Below, piece after piece: positions 24,502 to 32,200 of a stretch of DNA of 64,000 nucleotides. The position numbers were made by a program, and so were the translations under genes. Each line of letters opens with the position of its first letter. The stretch's first letter is position 1. The stretch is from Eubacterium sp. (GTDB taxonomy: Bacteria > Bacillota > Clostridia > Oscillospirales > Acutalibacteraceae): positions 61,245 through 125,244 of the forward strand of contig JAFUEH010000007.1 of assembly GCA_017463985.1 (NCBI GenBank), given 5' to 3'. Under the pieces are notes generated by a model. The model was given only the letters and a program-made list of their open reading frames with translations, did not search any database and was not told where the DNA came from.

Positions 24502-24901
24502 CGCGCACATCACCTTCTACAATATTAAACTGCAAAAACTCCGGAATAGCATCCTTTATAGCTTCCGCCCGTAAATCGCTGTCATTTGTATAATTGCTTA
24601 TCAGTATTATACTCAAAGGGAAAATCGGCTTTTCAAAACGGTATGCCCGTAAATCATCGTATTCATTGCAACGAGGTAAATCGTGAATTCTGCACAAATA
24701 ATCCAACATCGCCAACAGATACAGGCTCTCTCTGTACAGGCCTTTGTTGAAGTAGTTGCGGATATTATGGTTGTCTAATAAACTTAGCATAAAGTCAATA
24801 TCGCCCATTGACTTCAACTGATGGCACACATTGCTCTTAAACTCCTCAAACGAATAATTCTCGGAAGTATCATTCTGCACCAGCGCACTTGTATCTGTCA
24901 T
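24491..24901 (-). CDS. Conserved 136-residue partner of the nucleotidyltransferase, copy 2
   Basis: It is the same length as copy 1 and nearly the same through FEEFKSNVCHQLKSMGDIDF and the RIHDLPRCNEYDDLRAYRFE region. GGAGGTGA lies 5 bases before the ATG. It follows the XRE regulator by 29 bases and is coupled to the nucleotidyltransferase, giving a regulator, partner and enzyme order. Function is unknown; a neutralising or adaptor role is inferred from constant pairing. Confidence 0.7.
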   Translation of the reverse strand: MTDTSALVQNDTSENYSFEEFKSNVCHQLKSMGDIDFMLSLLDNHNIRNYFNKGLYRESLYLLAMLDYLCRIHDLPRCNEYDDLRAYRFEKPIFPLSIILISNYTNDSDLRAEAIKDAIPEFLQFNIVEGDVRDVC

Positions 24902-24930
24902 AGTCTCACCTCCATTTATGAAGACTCAAT

Positions 24931-25365
24931 TCAAAGATATTTATTTCGCAAATAATTCGCTTGTGTAGATGTTATCAGTTGTTCAACTTCTGCTACATTG
25001 ATGCTCGATTGCAAGTCGCAATAATCGCAATCCCATTGGAGATATTCCTCTCCGCGTTCCAGCCTTAGTAAAGTGTCCTTCATTTTATCTAAGGATTCCT
25101 GCAAAAACAAAGGGAGTCCTTTTTCTAAATAAGAAAGGTCGCGTGGCAAACCCGTTACAGGGTCGGTAAAAGTAGCCAACTCCATCAACTCTTCCATTGT
25201 GATGTTGAGCGTCTTTGCTAAAAGTTGTACTGTTTTAGCGTTACATTTTTCTATATCGCTTTTGCCTGAGCACAAATCCATCACAGTCGATTTTGGCACA
25301 CCGCTTTTCTTGGATAACTGGTACATACTGATATGATTATTAGTTAAAAACTGCTGTAAAGTCAT
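24931..25365 (-). CDS. XRE-family transcriptional regulator
   Basis: The 144-residue protein has an N-terminal XRE helix-turn-helix (MYQLSKKSGVPKSTVMDLCS, residues 14-33) and an acidic C-terminal extension. It lies at the head of the partner-nucleotidyltransferase operon, directly behind a consensus promoter whose -10 box overlaps a 12-bp palindrome, so autorepression is likely. A GAGGTG site precedes the ATG. The first module copy has lost this gene. Confidence 0.85.
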   Translation of the reverse strand: MTLQQFLTNNHISMYQLSKKSGVPKSTVMDLCSGKSDIEKCNAKTVQLLAKTLNITMEELMELATFTDPVTGLPRDLSYLEKGLPLFLQESLDKMKDTLLRLERGEEYLQWDCDYCDLQSSINVAEVEQLITSTQANYLRNKYL

Positions 25366-25383
25366 ATAATCACCTCGGCACCT

Positions 25384-25412
25384 ATTATACCGGTATACCG
25401 ACCGAATGTCAA
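25384..25412 (-). promoter_or_regulatory. Consensus promoter with overlapping palindromic operator
   Basis: On the minus strand TTGACA (25412-25407) and TATAAT (25389-25384) are 17 bases apart. The palindrome TATACCGGTATA (25386-25397) and the overlapping CGGTATACCG (25391-25400) cover the -10 box and spacer, an ideal site for a repressor such as the XRE protein encoded just downstream. Confidence 0.85.
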
Positions 25413-25414
25413 TA

Positions 25415-26077
25415 TTATGGATACACTATCCCCTCTCCTGCAACTTTTGCTATATTTAATACAGTGTTTTTATTATACATATTATTGGCGAACATCAACA
25501 GATGCCTATAATCCAGTCCACGGTCATCAATATATTTCCCAATGATATAAAACGGGTTATCTACATCAATTGGCGCTTTGTTTAATAGTTCTAAAGCATC
25601 GAGAGTCTGAAGATACACCTTATTATCCTTTGTAACTTGTGTTTTTGGAGGCTTAACAACCACATCAAGTTCGATATCCTTTCGTGCTGCGCTTCCGGCA
25701 ACGTTAGAAACAATCAACTCATTATTAGGCATTTGAGAGGTCAATCCCATTTGATGCAGTAAAGACAACCCCGACACATAACCGTTATCGTGAGAAATAT
25801 ATTTATCATAAACCAGCCTATGCTTGTCAATCGACAATTCACCAAAAGGAGTAATCTGCGTTAAATAATAAACTCCTTTCTTGTGTAATCGCAAGTTCGG
25901 AATGAGACCTCTTTCGATGATTCGTTTTAAAGCCACAGAAACAGCGCCAGCAGCCTGCTGACGGCTGATATCATAATGAAGTGCAAAATCAGCTGTTAGT
26001 TTTTTTGAATAAATTGGTACGCAGTATTTATAATTCCTTATTAGTTCTCCAAGGTATTCAATATAAGTTCTATTCAT
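25415..26077 (-). CDS. AbiEi-like winged-helix protein, copy 2
   Basis: The 220-residue protein is collinear with copy 1 (IYSKKLTADFALHYDISRQQ, IIERGLIPNLRLHKKGVYYL). The ATG at 26077 has AGGTG 7 bases upstream and overlaps the stop of the short AbiEii-like gene (ATGA), so the two are translated together. That coupling supports an antitoxin or regulator role in an AbiE-like pair. The C-terminus ends IAKVAGEGIVYP and carries no SVRxKLE tail. Confidence 0.75.
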   Translation of the reverse strand: MNRTYIEYLGELIRNYKYCVPIYSKKLTADFALHYDISRQQAAGAVSVALKRIIERGLIPNLRLHKKGVYYLTQITPFGELSIDKHRLVYDKYISHDNGYVSGLSLLHQMGLTSQMPNNELIVSNVAGSAARKDIELDVVVKPPKTQVTKDNKVYLQTLDALELLNKAPIDVDNPFYIIGKYIDDRGLDYRHLLMFANNMYNKNTVLNIAKVAGEGIVYP

Positions 26078-26349
26078 ACAATCACCTGAACCCCATCTAA
26101 CAAACAATGAAGAGTTCCATCGTGCATATAGTTCGTGACTTTCAATTCACCAATTTTGCTTAATTCTTCAATCAGCAAATCTGTGTTAAATTCAGAAGGG
26201 GTAAAAAAGTCAAAATCGAATGATTCTCGGTAACCAGTTTGAAGCGAGAGTGCCGTCCCTCCAGCCATATAATAATCCGTAACCGAAATATTTTTTGAAA
26301 TCTTGCCTAATACTTCAAACCTATTGTTGTCAATTACTTCCCAGTGCAT
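26074..26349 (-). CDS. Short AbiEii/AbiGii-type nucleotidyltransferase
   Basis: The 91-residue protein contains the nucleotidyltransferase entry motif of AbiEii toxins (AGGTALSLQTGYRESFDFDF, with GG and D-x-D) but stops at LLDGVQVIV, where full-length members (250-300 residues) continue into a helical domain. It is either a truncated toxin or a minimal nucleotidyltransferase (MNT-like). Its stop overlaps the AbiEi start and its start lies one base after the DUF6922 stop, so the three genes form one tight operon. Preserved spacing argues against random decay. Confidence 0.65.
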   Translation of the reverse strand: MHWEVIDNNRFEVLGKISKNISVTDYYMAGGTALSLQTGYRESFDFDFFTPSEFNTDLLIEELSKIGELKVTNYMHDGTLHCLLDGVQVIV

Positions 26350-26350
26350 A

Positions 26351-26647
26351 TTAGCCCTCATAAACATAATTCATTGAGTGTATATTTCTGTAATACGCCA
26401 TATCCTCTTTATTTAATTTGTACTTAAGACGAAGATAATTTGCTACAATCGGGATAAAGCCTCTTGCTGTCCTGGCAACTGATTTAATGTCATCTACCGA
26501 ATAGGTTTTCTCCAGCCATTCAATCTGCTGGAAATCTCCTTCATTATAAAGGCGGACAATAATATATGACATATTTGCTCGTATATCAAGCACCTCAAAT
26601 TGTGTATCCCAAAAGTATGGTTTAAATTCGAGCGGAATATTGTTCAT
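26351..26647 (-). CDS. DUF6922-like protein
   Basis: This 98-residue protein has the aromatic-rich LEFKPYFWDTQFEVLDIRAN start and a helical segment EWLEKTYSVDDIKSVARTAR, as in DUF6922 proteins that commonly precede AbiEii-type nucleotidyltransferases. The ATG at 26647 follows GGGGTG by 7 bases. Function is unknown; the fixed neighbourhood suggests a regulator or accessory part of the nucleotidyltransferase system. Confidence 0.6.
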   Translation of the reverse strand: MNNIPLEFKPYFWDTQFEVLDIRANMSYIIVRLYNEGDFQQIEWLEKTYSVDDIKSVARTARGFIPIVANYLRLKYKLNKEDMAYYRNIHSMNYVYEG

Positions 26648-26817
26648 CAATATCACCCCAATTACATAGAAGATTTTTTGTACATTTTATTATATCATAT
26701 TCTTAATAAAATTACAAACAGTCTATTAGATTAAAGCACGTTATATATGCTCTAAAATTGAATCGTCCGATTATTCATAAAAAAACAGTTGTCCCCCATC
26801 AGAGACTACTGCTTTTA

Positions 26818-26865
26818 TTATTCTTGAACAATATTTCTTTTATTGACAGTCGAAATCGGTTTTTT
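26818..26865 (-). pseudogene. Out-of-frame shared tail downstream of fic copy 2
   Basis: In the frame one base off from Fic, these bases encode KPISTVNKRNIVQE and a stop, matching the end of the shared tail (TVNKNDKVQE, TVKKSEIVQE). The frames meet at an A6 run on the minus strand (26865-26860). The Fic gene therefore sits in front of a tail it no longer reads, or reads only by frameshifting. Confidence 0.6.
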
Positions 26866-27616
26866 CTTTTCGTTCAGCCCGCTGCAACTGTTTCTCCCAA
26901 GTCTTAACAGTTTGTTCTTTGAGATAATTAACCAAAGCGTCAAGGTCTTGTTTTTCGTCCCACGCTTCCAGAGCTGAATAATATTCCTTTCTATCCTCTT
27001 CGTGAATAATAATCGGTGGATGATTATTCAAAAGCAAAAAGTAATTCATTGCCAGCCTTCCGGTTCTTCCGTTGCCATCGGCAAAAGGATGAATATTCTC
27101 CAGCTTTGCGTGGAAATATGCGGCTGCAATCAGAGCCTTTTCGTTCGGAATATCTTTCATTTCAGATAGTAACTCCACCACCTCTTCCTGCACGTCTTCA
27201 GGGGAGGCGCCTATCTCTGCTTTCCCTGTTACATAATCATGCTTTTTGTATTCGCCCGGTCGCTCACCAAGCTGCCAGCGGCGCGTGTCATATGTGTTTT
27301 GAGTTAACCGGAACTGAAATTCTTTTAAAAGGGATTCATCTAACGGACGCTTCTCATTAAAAGCAGTAAGCAACAGTTCATTCGCATCTTTAGCGTTTCG
27401 GATTTCAAAGAGCGTTCTCAAATCACCCGTATACGAAGATACACCATCGTGCTCAAAGATTTCCCTTGTGTCATTATATGTAATCTGTTCATTTTCAATT
27501 TTACCGGAATGATAAGCAAAAGCGATACTATGTCCATTTAATGCTTCAGCAAGCTCGGCATCTGTATTTATTATTTTGCCTTGCCAAAGAGCAACCGCCT
27601 TCTCATAACTGGTCAA
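26840..27616 (-). CDS. Fic-domain protein (copy 2)
   Basis: The 258-residue protein is collinear with copy 1, with core HPFADGNGRTGR and the N-terminal inhibitory motif SGKIEN. The start is a TTG at 27616 preceded by AAGGAG at 8 bases; an in-frame ATG 90 bases earlier would add a hydrophobic leader not found in copy 1. Ahead of the stop is an A6 run, and the shared C-terminal tail continues in the next frame. It lies at the head of the enzyme module, next to the T4SS genes. Confidence 0.9.
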   Translation of the reverse strand: MTSYEKAVALWQGKIINTDAELAEALNGHSIAFAYHSGKIENEQITYNDTREIFEHDGVSSYTGDLRTLFEIRNAKDANELLLTAFNEKRPLDESLLKEFQFRLTQNTYDTRRWQLGERPGEYKKHDYVTGKAEIGASPEDVQEEVVELLSEMKDIPNEKALIAAAYFHAKLENIHPFADGNGRTGRLAMNYFLLLNNHPPIIIHEEDRKEYYSALEAWDEKQDLDALVNYLKEQTVKTWEKQLQRAERKEKTDFDCQ

Positions 27617-27730
27617 TGCTATCTCTCCTTTAATGTTGTTAGTTGCATTATAACACAAAAACACTAAAACTGATACAGTATTTTTAAAAACAGGTTTATT
27701 GTTCACGGACTATCACTCATATATAGTTAT

Positions 27731-27757
27731 AAAGCAGCGACGCATTGCCGCTGCTTT
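27731..27757. terminator. Hairpin related to the module terminators
   Basis: AAAGCAGCG pairs with CGCTGCTTT across nine bases. It follows a relic of the shared tail on the minus strand and may also stop leftward transcripts from the T4SS operon before fic. Confidence 0.6.
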
Positions 27758-27760
27758 CTG

Positions 27761-27821
27761 TTATTCCTTAACCATATCATCGTTATACGACATCTCTAAT
27801 CTCACTCTCCACAATATTAAA
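27761..27821 (-). pseudogene. Relic of a third partner/nucleotidyltransferase pair
   Basis: Reading leftward, 27821-27783 encodes FNIVESEIRDVV and a stop, matching the end of the 136-residue partner proteins. It is followed at 27781-27761 by DDMVKE and a stop, matching the end of the shared tail. The nucleotidyltransferase body between them has been deleted. A module-type hairpin follows. Confidence 0.7.
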
Positions 27822-27832
27822 TGTCAATAATA

Positions 27833-29410
27833 TCACAAATAATTATTTGGGTTAACTCGCTGGTTATTTACTCGAACTTCAAAGTGACAGTGCGGACCAG
27901 TAGAATTGCCGGTGCTGCCGCTATACGCAACAAGTTGTCCCTGAGTTACAGTCTGCCCTACAGAAACGACCAACTGTGAATTGTGAGCAACAATGGTCGT
28001 AATTCCGTTACCGTGGTTAATCTTGACAAAATAGCCATAACTATAATGCCACCCTGCCATTTCGACTACGCCATCGCCTACTGCGTACACGCTGGTACCG
28101 ACAGGGCAAGGGAAGTCAAGTGCACCATGATATTTACCGCTGGCATAGTTTGGATAACCGCCGGAAACCGTATGATAGCTTGTTGGGTAAATAAACTTAC
28201 CATCCTCTGATTTTGCAGCGAAATCACTACTGTAATCACCTCCCGGCACACCAGTCGCGTTTACTTTTTCAAAAAGAGATAAATAATCGCTGTCCGCAAA
28301 CAAATCTAACACAGAAGCCTTTTGTTCGTCAGAGAAATTATATGTTTCCTTCATTGTGTCTGATGAAGTATATGAAACATCAAGTATCAACGTTGTAACT
28401 GTTCTTGTTCCATCATCGCCATCTTCTGTTCGCGTTTCCAGCTTTCCCGAAATAGTAGTCATATCGAAAGCAACCGTTCTAAGGCTTTGAAAAGCTGCTT
28501 CATCTATATAAAAAGATGCATTTTCTTCACTTGTGTTCTTAACACTCCACACTGCAACTATATCTGCCCAATTAGCAATTTCATACTGACGTCCATAATT
28601 ATTAATAATTTCTTCATCATAGGTGTTTGCCGACTCAATGGCCTTTAGCTTTTCAGCGAATTCTTGGTTGATAGATTCCATAGCAGAGTTAAGCGAGTAT
28701 GCACCGTTTTTCTCGTCTGCATCAGAAAACAATACGCCTGACGGTGAAAGCATTAAAACGATTACACTCCCACCTACAACTACTGCAAGCACAACTGCAA
28801 GCGCCGTATATAGTCCTGACTTAGCGGAACCGGCCGCTGCCACTTTAAACAATTCAAACCAATTTGAGCGCACTTCCTTTCTTGCTGTTTTACGCACCAT
28901 TTTCTCAGTTTTCTTTGTTGAATTATACGCATTCTTTGAAGATTTAATCTGACCTGATTGATTCCAGTTTCCTGTATAATATGGATTCGTAACGCTTATA
29001 GTCTGTGCAGTAGAGGACGACTTTATGTTGTTACTCTTTCCCATTTTCTTAATAGAGGACTTTTCCTGACGATAGTCTTTTCGCGCAGACCGTACTCTTG
29101 CTCTGCCATCTCTAACTTGCTTTCTGTACTGCATCCGCGATGCCTGGTACCGCACTTGTGCCTGATGCAGTGCTTGACGGTTTCTTTTTGTTGCAAGTTT
29201 ATATCCGAATTTTGCTCCTGCATAAGTCCCTTTTGCAACGCCTGCACCAACGGCAACAGTTGCATTCTCTGTATTCTGCTCAAGAGTATTATCGTCAGAA
29301 CTATCTTTGATAGTCTTATCATAAGTATCCTTAATCTTATCTCCGGCACTTTTTATATCTCTGAAAGATTTAATATCTGTATTAACATTATGTGATTTTA
29401 TATCGCTCAT
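27833..29410 (-). CDS. M23 (LytM-type) peptidase of the conjugation system
   Basis: This VirB1-like cell-wall hydrolase probably opens peptidoglycan for the transfer channel. The 525-residue protein has a basic, Ser-rich N-terminus, one membrane helix (ALAVVLAVVVGGSVIVLML, about residue 225-245), a middle domain, and a C-terminal M23 zinc peptidase domain with HGALDF near residue 429 and PHCHFEVR near residue 507. The ATG at 29410 has AAAGGA upstream. It closes the VirB-like gene block; VirB4 lies immediately upstream. Confidence 0.88.
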   Translation of the reverse strand: MSDIKSHNVNTDIKSFRDIKSAGDKIKDTYDKTIKDSSDDNTLEQNTENATVAVGAGVAKGTYAGAKFGYKLATKRNRQALHQAQVRYQASRMQYRKQVRDGRARVRSARKDYRQEKSSIKKMGKSNNIKSSSTAQTISVTNPYYTGNWNQSGQIKSSKNAYNSTKKTEKMVRKTARKEVRSNWFELFKVAAAGSAKSGLYTALAVVLAVVVGGSVIVLMLSPSGVLFSDADEKNGAYSLNSAMESINQEFAEKLKAIESANTYDEEIINNYGRQYEIANWADIVAVWSVKNTSEENASFYIDEAAFQSLRTVAFDMTTISGKLETRTEDGDDGTRTVTTLILDVSYTSSDTMKETYNFSDEQKASVLDLFADSDYLSLFEKVNATGVPGGDYSSDFAAKSEDGKFIYPTSYHTVSGGYPNYASGKYHGALDFPCPVGTSVYAVGDGVVEMAGWHYSYGYFVKINHGNGITTIVAHNSQLVVSVGQTVTQGQLVAYSGSTGNSTGPHCHFEVRVNNQRVNPNNYL

Positions 29411-29462
29411 ACATTCACATCCTTTAATACGGCTGCCTCCGTCAACGAAGGCAGCCTCTTGT

Positions 29463-31823
29463 TTAATTTTTCTTGACTTTCCACTCTCCGGCACTTGTTG
29501 TCAAAAGCGAGTACAAAATGTTGGTTTTTGGTATTCTGCTATCAAACGGCACCATATTGGCACCGACCTTGACAAGACCGGTTCCGGGCTGCGCATTTGC
29601 AGAAACAAATTCCAGTTGTTTTTCTGACAAATTATAGGTATCTGCAACGATAGCAACATCATCCGGAGTTAACTGATATAACGTAACACAAGGCGAGTTA
29701 CCAAACATTGTATTGAATTCCACATCAGAACGAAGGTATTCGATGTTCTGTGTGATACCGCAAGGTGACGCGGATCTCTTTCTGTATCTGCGCCATGCGG
29801 AATTGAAATACTGTGCGGAGTATTGTTCACGAAGCATTGTCTGAAACTCATCAAGGAACAGGTCGGTAAACCGCCCTTGCGAGCAGTTTTCTGTAACACG
29901 ATTAACCAAACAGTCTGTAACAATAAGATTGCCGATGGTTTTCAAATCTCCTTCAAGGTCGCTGGTATCAAAACTGATAATTCTCTTATCGAAACTGATA
30001 TTTGTCTGATTGGAAAAGACATTCAGAGAACCTTCCGTAAACAGTTCCAGTTTGAGCGCCAGTACTTTCGCTCTGTCCTCCGGCTGGTTGTTAAGCTCTG
30101 CTCGGAGGTCTTTAAGCGTGGGCGTTCCGCCGGTAGCATTACGGTAAATATTTGTTACACAACGGTCGATAATTGACTTATCGTCCGCACCGATTTTATC
30201 CCGTTTATCAATAAGCTCAAAAAGAGAGACAATGAAATTGGATTTCTCATAATAGGACGCTCTTTCGTTTTCAGCGTAACCGGTAACCATATCGAAAGGA
30301 TTGATATGTGTTTCAGAACGAGCCGATAATCGAATAACCTGACCGCCGAGGAGTTCCACCAGTTCTGAATACTCATTTTCAGGGTCAAGGATAATGATAT
30401 AATCCTTTGTATTCAGAAACAATTGAAGAATATTCAGTTTAACACCGAACGACTTACCACCGCCGGGGATACCGATAACAAAGCGGTTAAGGTTGCTTAA
30501 TTTTGACAAATCGACAGTAATTAGATTACCGGTAATGACATTATTGCCAAAATACAAACCGCCTTTATCGGTCACCTCCTGAGCTCTGAAAGGCAGGAAC
30601 ACACCCACGCCTTCTGTGGTCAGCGTTCTTTCGTTATAGAGCCAATTAACACCATACGGCAATGCGGTAACAAGACCCTTCAACTGATTGAAAAACAATT
30701 TAGCCATCTGACACATTTTCGTTCTTGCCGCAGAGAATATTTCTTCTGTATCTTCATCTAATTCTTCTTTTGTACTTGCCAAGTGAACCATAGAAATATT
30801 AGCGACAAACATACGCTGGTCACGTTCTGTTAAATCATTCAGATACTCATCAGCTTCATCAAGTTGCTGTTGCATATCATAGGTGATTGTCGCGCCGTAT
30901 AAGCCTTTCTGAGCTGCTTTTTGTAAATACTTAACCTTGTTACCTTCCACACGCATCTTAATCGCCTGCGCTGCTTTTATACTCTCGTCAGTTGGAATAG
31001 AAACGAGGTCAATAGAAAAGCAGCATGGGCGAGAGATAGCACAGAGTTTAGAAACAATATCATCCTTGATGAAGGTTGCATAATTTCTAAGTTCAAGTGC
31101 CCTGCCCCAAGTGTCACCGATTTTGAAATGGTCTGCGCTGTGATTGTTAGTATCATATACATCCGGGCAGATATAATCCCTGATGTCATTACCCTGCTTC
31201 ATCATATCTTTTAAATCAAGGTTATAGTTTACTTCTTCCCCTTGTCTGTAAAAGTCGTGAAAGATTCGTAAGCGCTCTACTGCATCGACTTGTGCTAAAC
31301 GTGCGCCGAGGTTGGAAAAAGATTGTGAAATCTGGGTAAATTGCCGATTAAAAAACGAAATTGCTGCAGAAATATCCGCTTTCCACGCTGTAACGGTCAA
31401 ATAGATTTCCTGCGTAATACCGTTTGCTTGCAGTGCCTTTTTAATAACAACCTCATTGAACGCTTCGCGGTATTCATCGTAGTCGTCGTCCTTCATCGGC
31501 AGCGCAACGGTATTCAGCAGAGACTTGGTATTTATTTTCCTTTTGAAAATTGAAATTTTATATCGAGCATCAGTATCAAAGGAATTCAGCACCTGTTCCC
31601 ATTGTAAGAACTTATACTCCTTTTCTTCCGGACTGGATATAGAGTAATTTATATCGCTTACACGATAGGTTACAGAATACTGCTTTAATCCTCCGTACTG
31701 CTCGGAAAGTTGGAAAATACCATCCTCCCAAATGCGCTTAATCGGAATTGTTTCCTGGACGCTTCTCGGCATTTTGAAGGAGCTCTTTTCCATCCTTCGC
31801 ACTTGTCGATATGTTTTTAGCAT
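29463..31823 (-). CDS. virB4: VirB4-family conjugation ATPase
   Basis: This is the energy-providing ATPase of the type IV secretion channel. The 786-residue protein has Walker A GIPGGGKSFG near residue 453 and Walker B DLFLDEF near residue 656, in the TraE/PrgJ style of Gram-positive elements. The ATG at 31823 is 12 bases after AAGGAGG, which is a little far; an ATG 36 bases earlier lies within the preceding gene. It overlaps the PrgI-like gene by about 85 bases, showing translational coupling. Confidence 0.93.
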   Translation of the reverse strand: MLKTYRQVRRMEKSSFKMPRSVQETIPIKRIWEDGIFQLSEQYGGLKQYSVTYRVSDINYSISSPEEKEYKFLQWEQVLNSFDTDARYKISIFKRKINTKSLLNTVALPMKDDDYDEYREAFNEVVIKKALQANGITQEIYLTVTAWKADISAAISFFNRQFTQISQSFSNLGARLAQVDAVERLRIFHDFYRQGEEVNYNLDLKDMMKQGNDIRDYICPDVYDTNNHSADHFKIGDTWGRALELRNYATFIKDDIVSKLCAISRPCCFSIDLVSIPTDESIKAAQAIKMRVEGNKVKYLQKAAQKGLYGATITYDMQQQLDEADEYLNDLTERDQRMFVANISMVHLASTKEELDEDTEEIFSAARTKMCQMAKLFFNQLKGLVTALPYGVNWLYNERTLTTEGVGVFLPFRAQEVTDKGGLYFGNNVITGNLITVDLSKLSNLNRFVIGIPGGGKSFGVKLNILQLFLNTKDYIIILDPENEYSELVELLGGQVIRLSARSETHINPFDMVTGYAENERASYYEKSNFIVSLFELIDKRDKIGADDKSIIDRCVTNIYRNATGGTPTLKDLRAELNNQPEDRAKVLALKLELFTEGSLNVFSNQTNISFDKRIISFDTSDLEGDLKTIGNLIVTDCLVNRVTENCSQGRFTDLFLDEFQTMLREQYSAQYFNSAWRRYRKRSASPCGITQNIEYLRSDVEFNTMFGNSPCVTLYQLTPDDVAIVADTYNLSEKQLEFVSANAQPGTGLVKVGANMVPFDSRIPKTNILYSLLTTSAGEWKVKKN

Positions 31824-32199
31824 TTTTCTTTTTTTCCTCCTTTGAAGTAATGTACGCATTTAATTTGATGAGTTCCTTATAAAAACTCTTTGAATGGAAA
31901 AACAGCCTGTTTGGTAGCATATAGTGCTGAAAAACTGCTACGCATAATTCAACAAAAGTCATTCCGTTAAATGTTACAAAGCCAATTGCCGCAATTGGTG
32001 CGGCCGCAACTGCACAAAGAATAACGGAAATATCATTACCGAGTGATTTATGTGTCAAGAAAAAAACAAGAGCGGCTGCTATCATTGCCGCCGCTCCGCT
32101 CACAGTCTGTTTTAGTGATAATCCCATAACCACCTGTTCATTGTATTTGAGAATATCTTTGTTGATTTTAACTTCACCATTCCAGTTTCCGTTATCCAT
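31738..32199 (-). CDS. PrgI-family (VirB3-like) membrane protein
   Basis: The 153-residue protein has two adjacent membrane helices (SGAAAMIAAALVFFLTH and VILCAVAAAPIAAIGFV) followed by a conserved amphipathic segment (PNRLFFHSKSFYKELIKLNA) and a charged tail. This is the usual PrgI/VirB3 layout, and such proteins sit beside VirB4 in the channel. It begins one base after the VirB6-like stop and overlaps VirB4. Confidence 0.85.
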   Translation of the reverse strand: MDNGNWNGEVKINKDILKYNEQVVMGLSLKQTVSGAAAMIAAALVFFLTHKSLGNDISVILCAVAAAPIAAIGFVTFNGMTFVELCVAVFQHYMLPNRLFFHSKSFYKELIKLNAYITSKEEKKKNAKNISTSAKDGKELLQNAEKRPGNNSD

Positions 32200-32200
32200 A

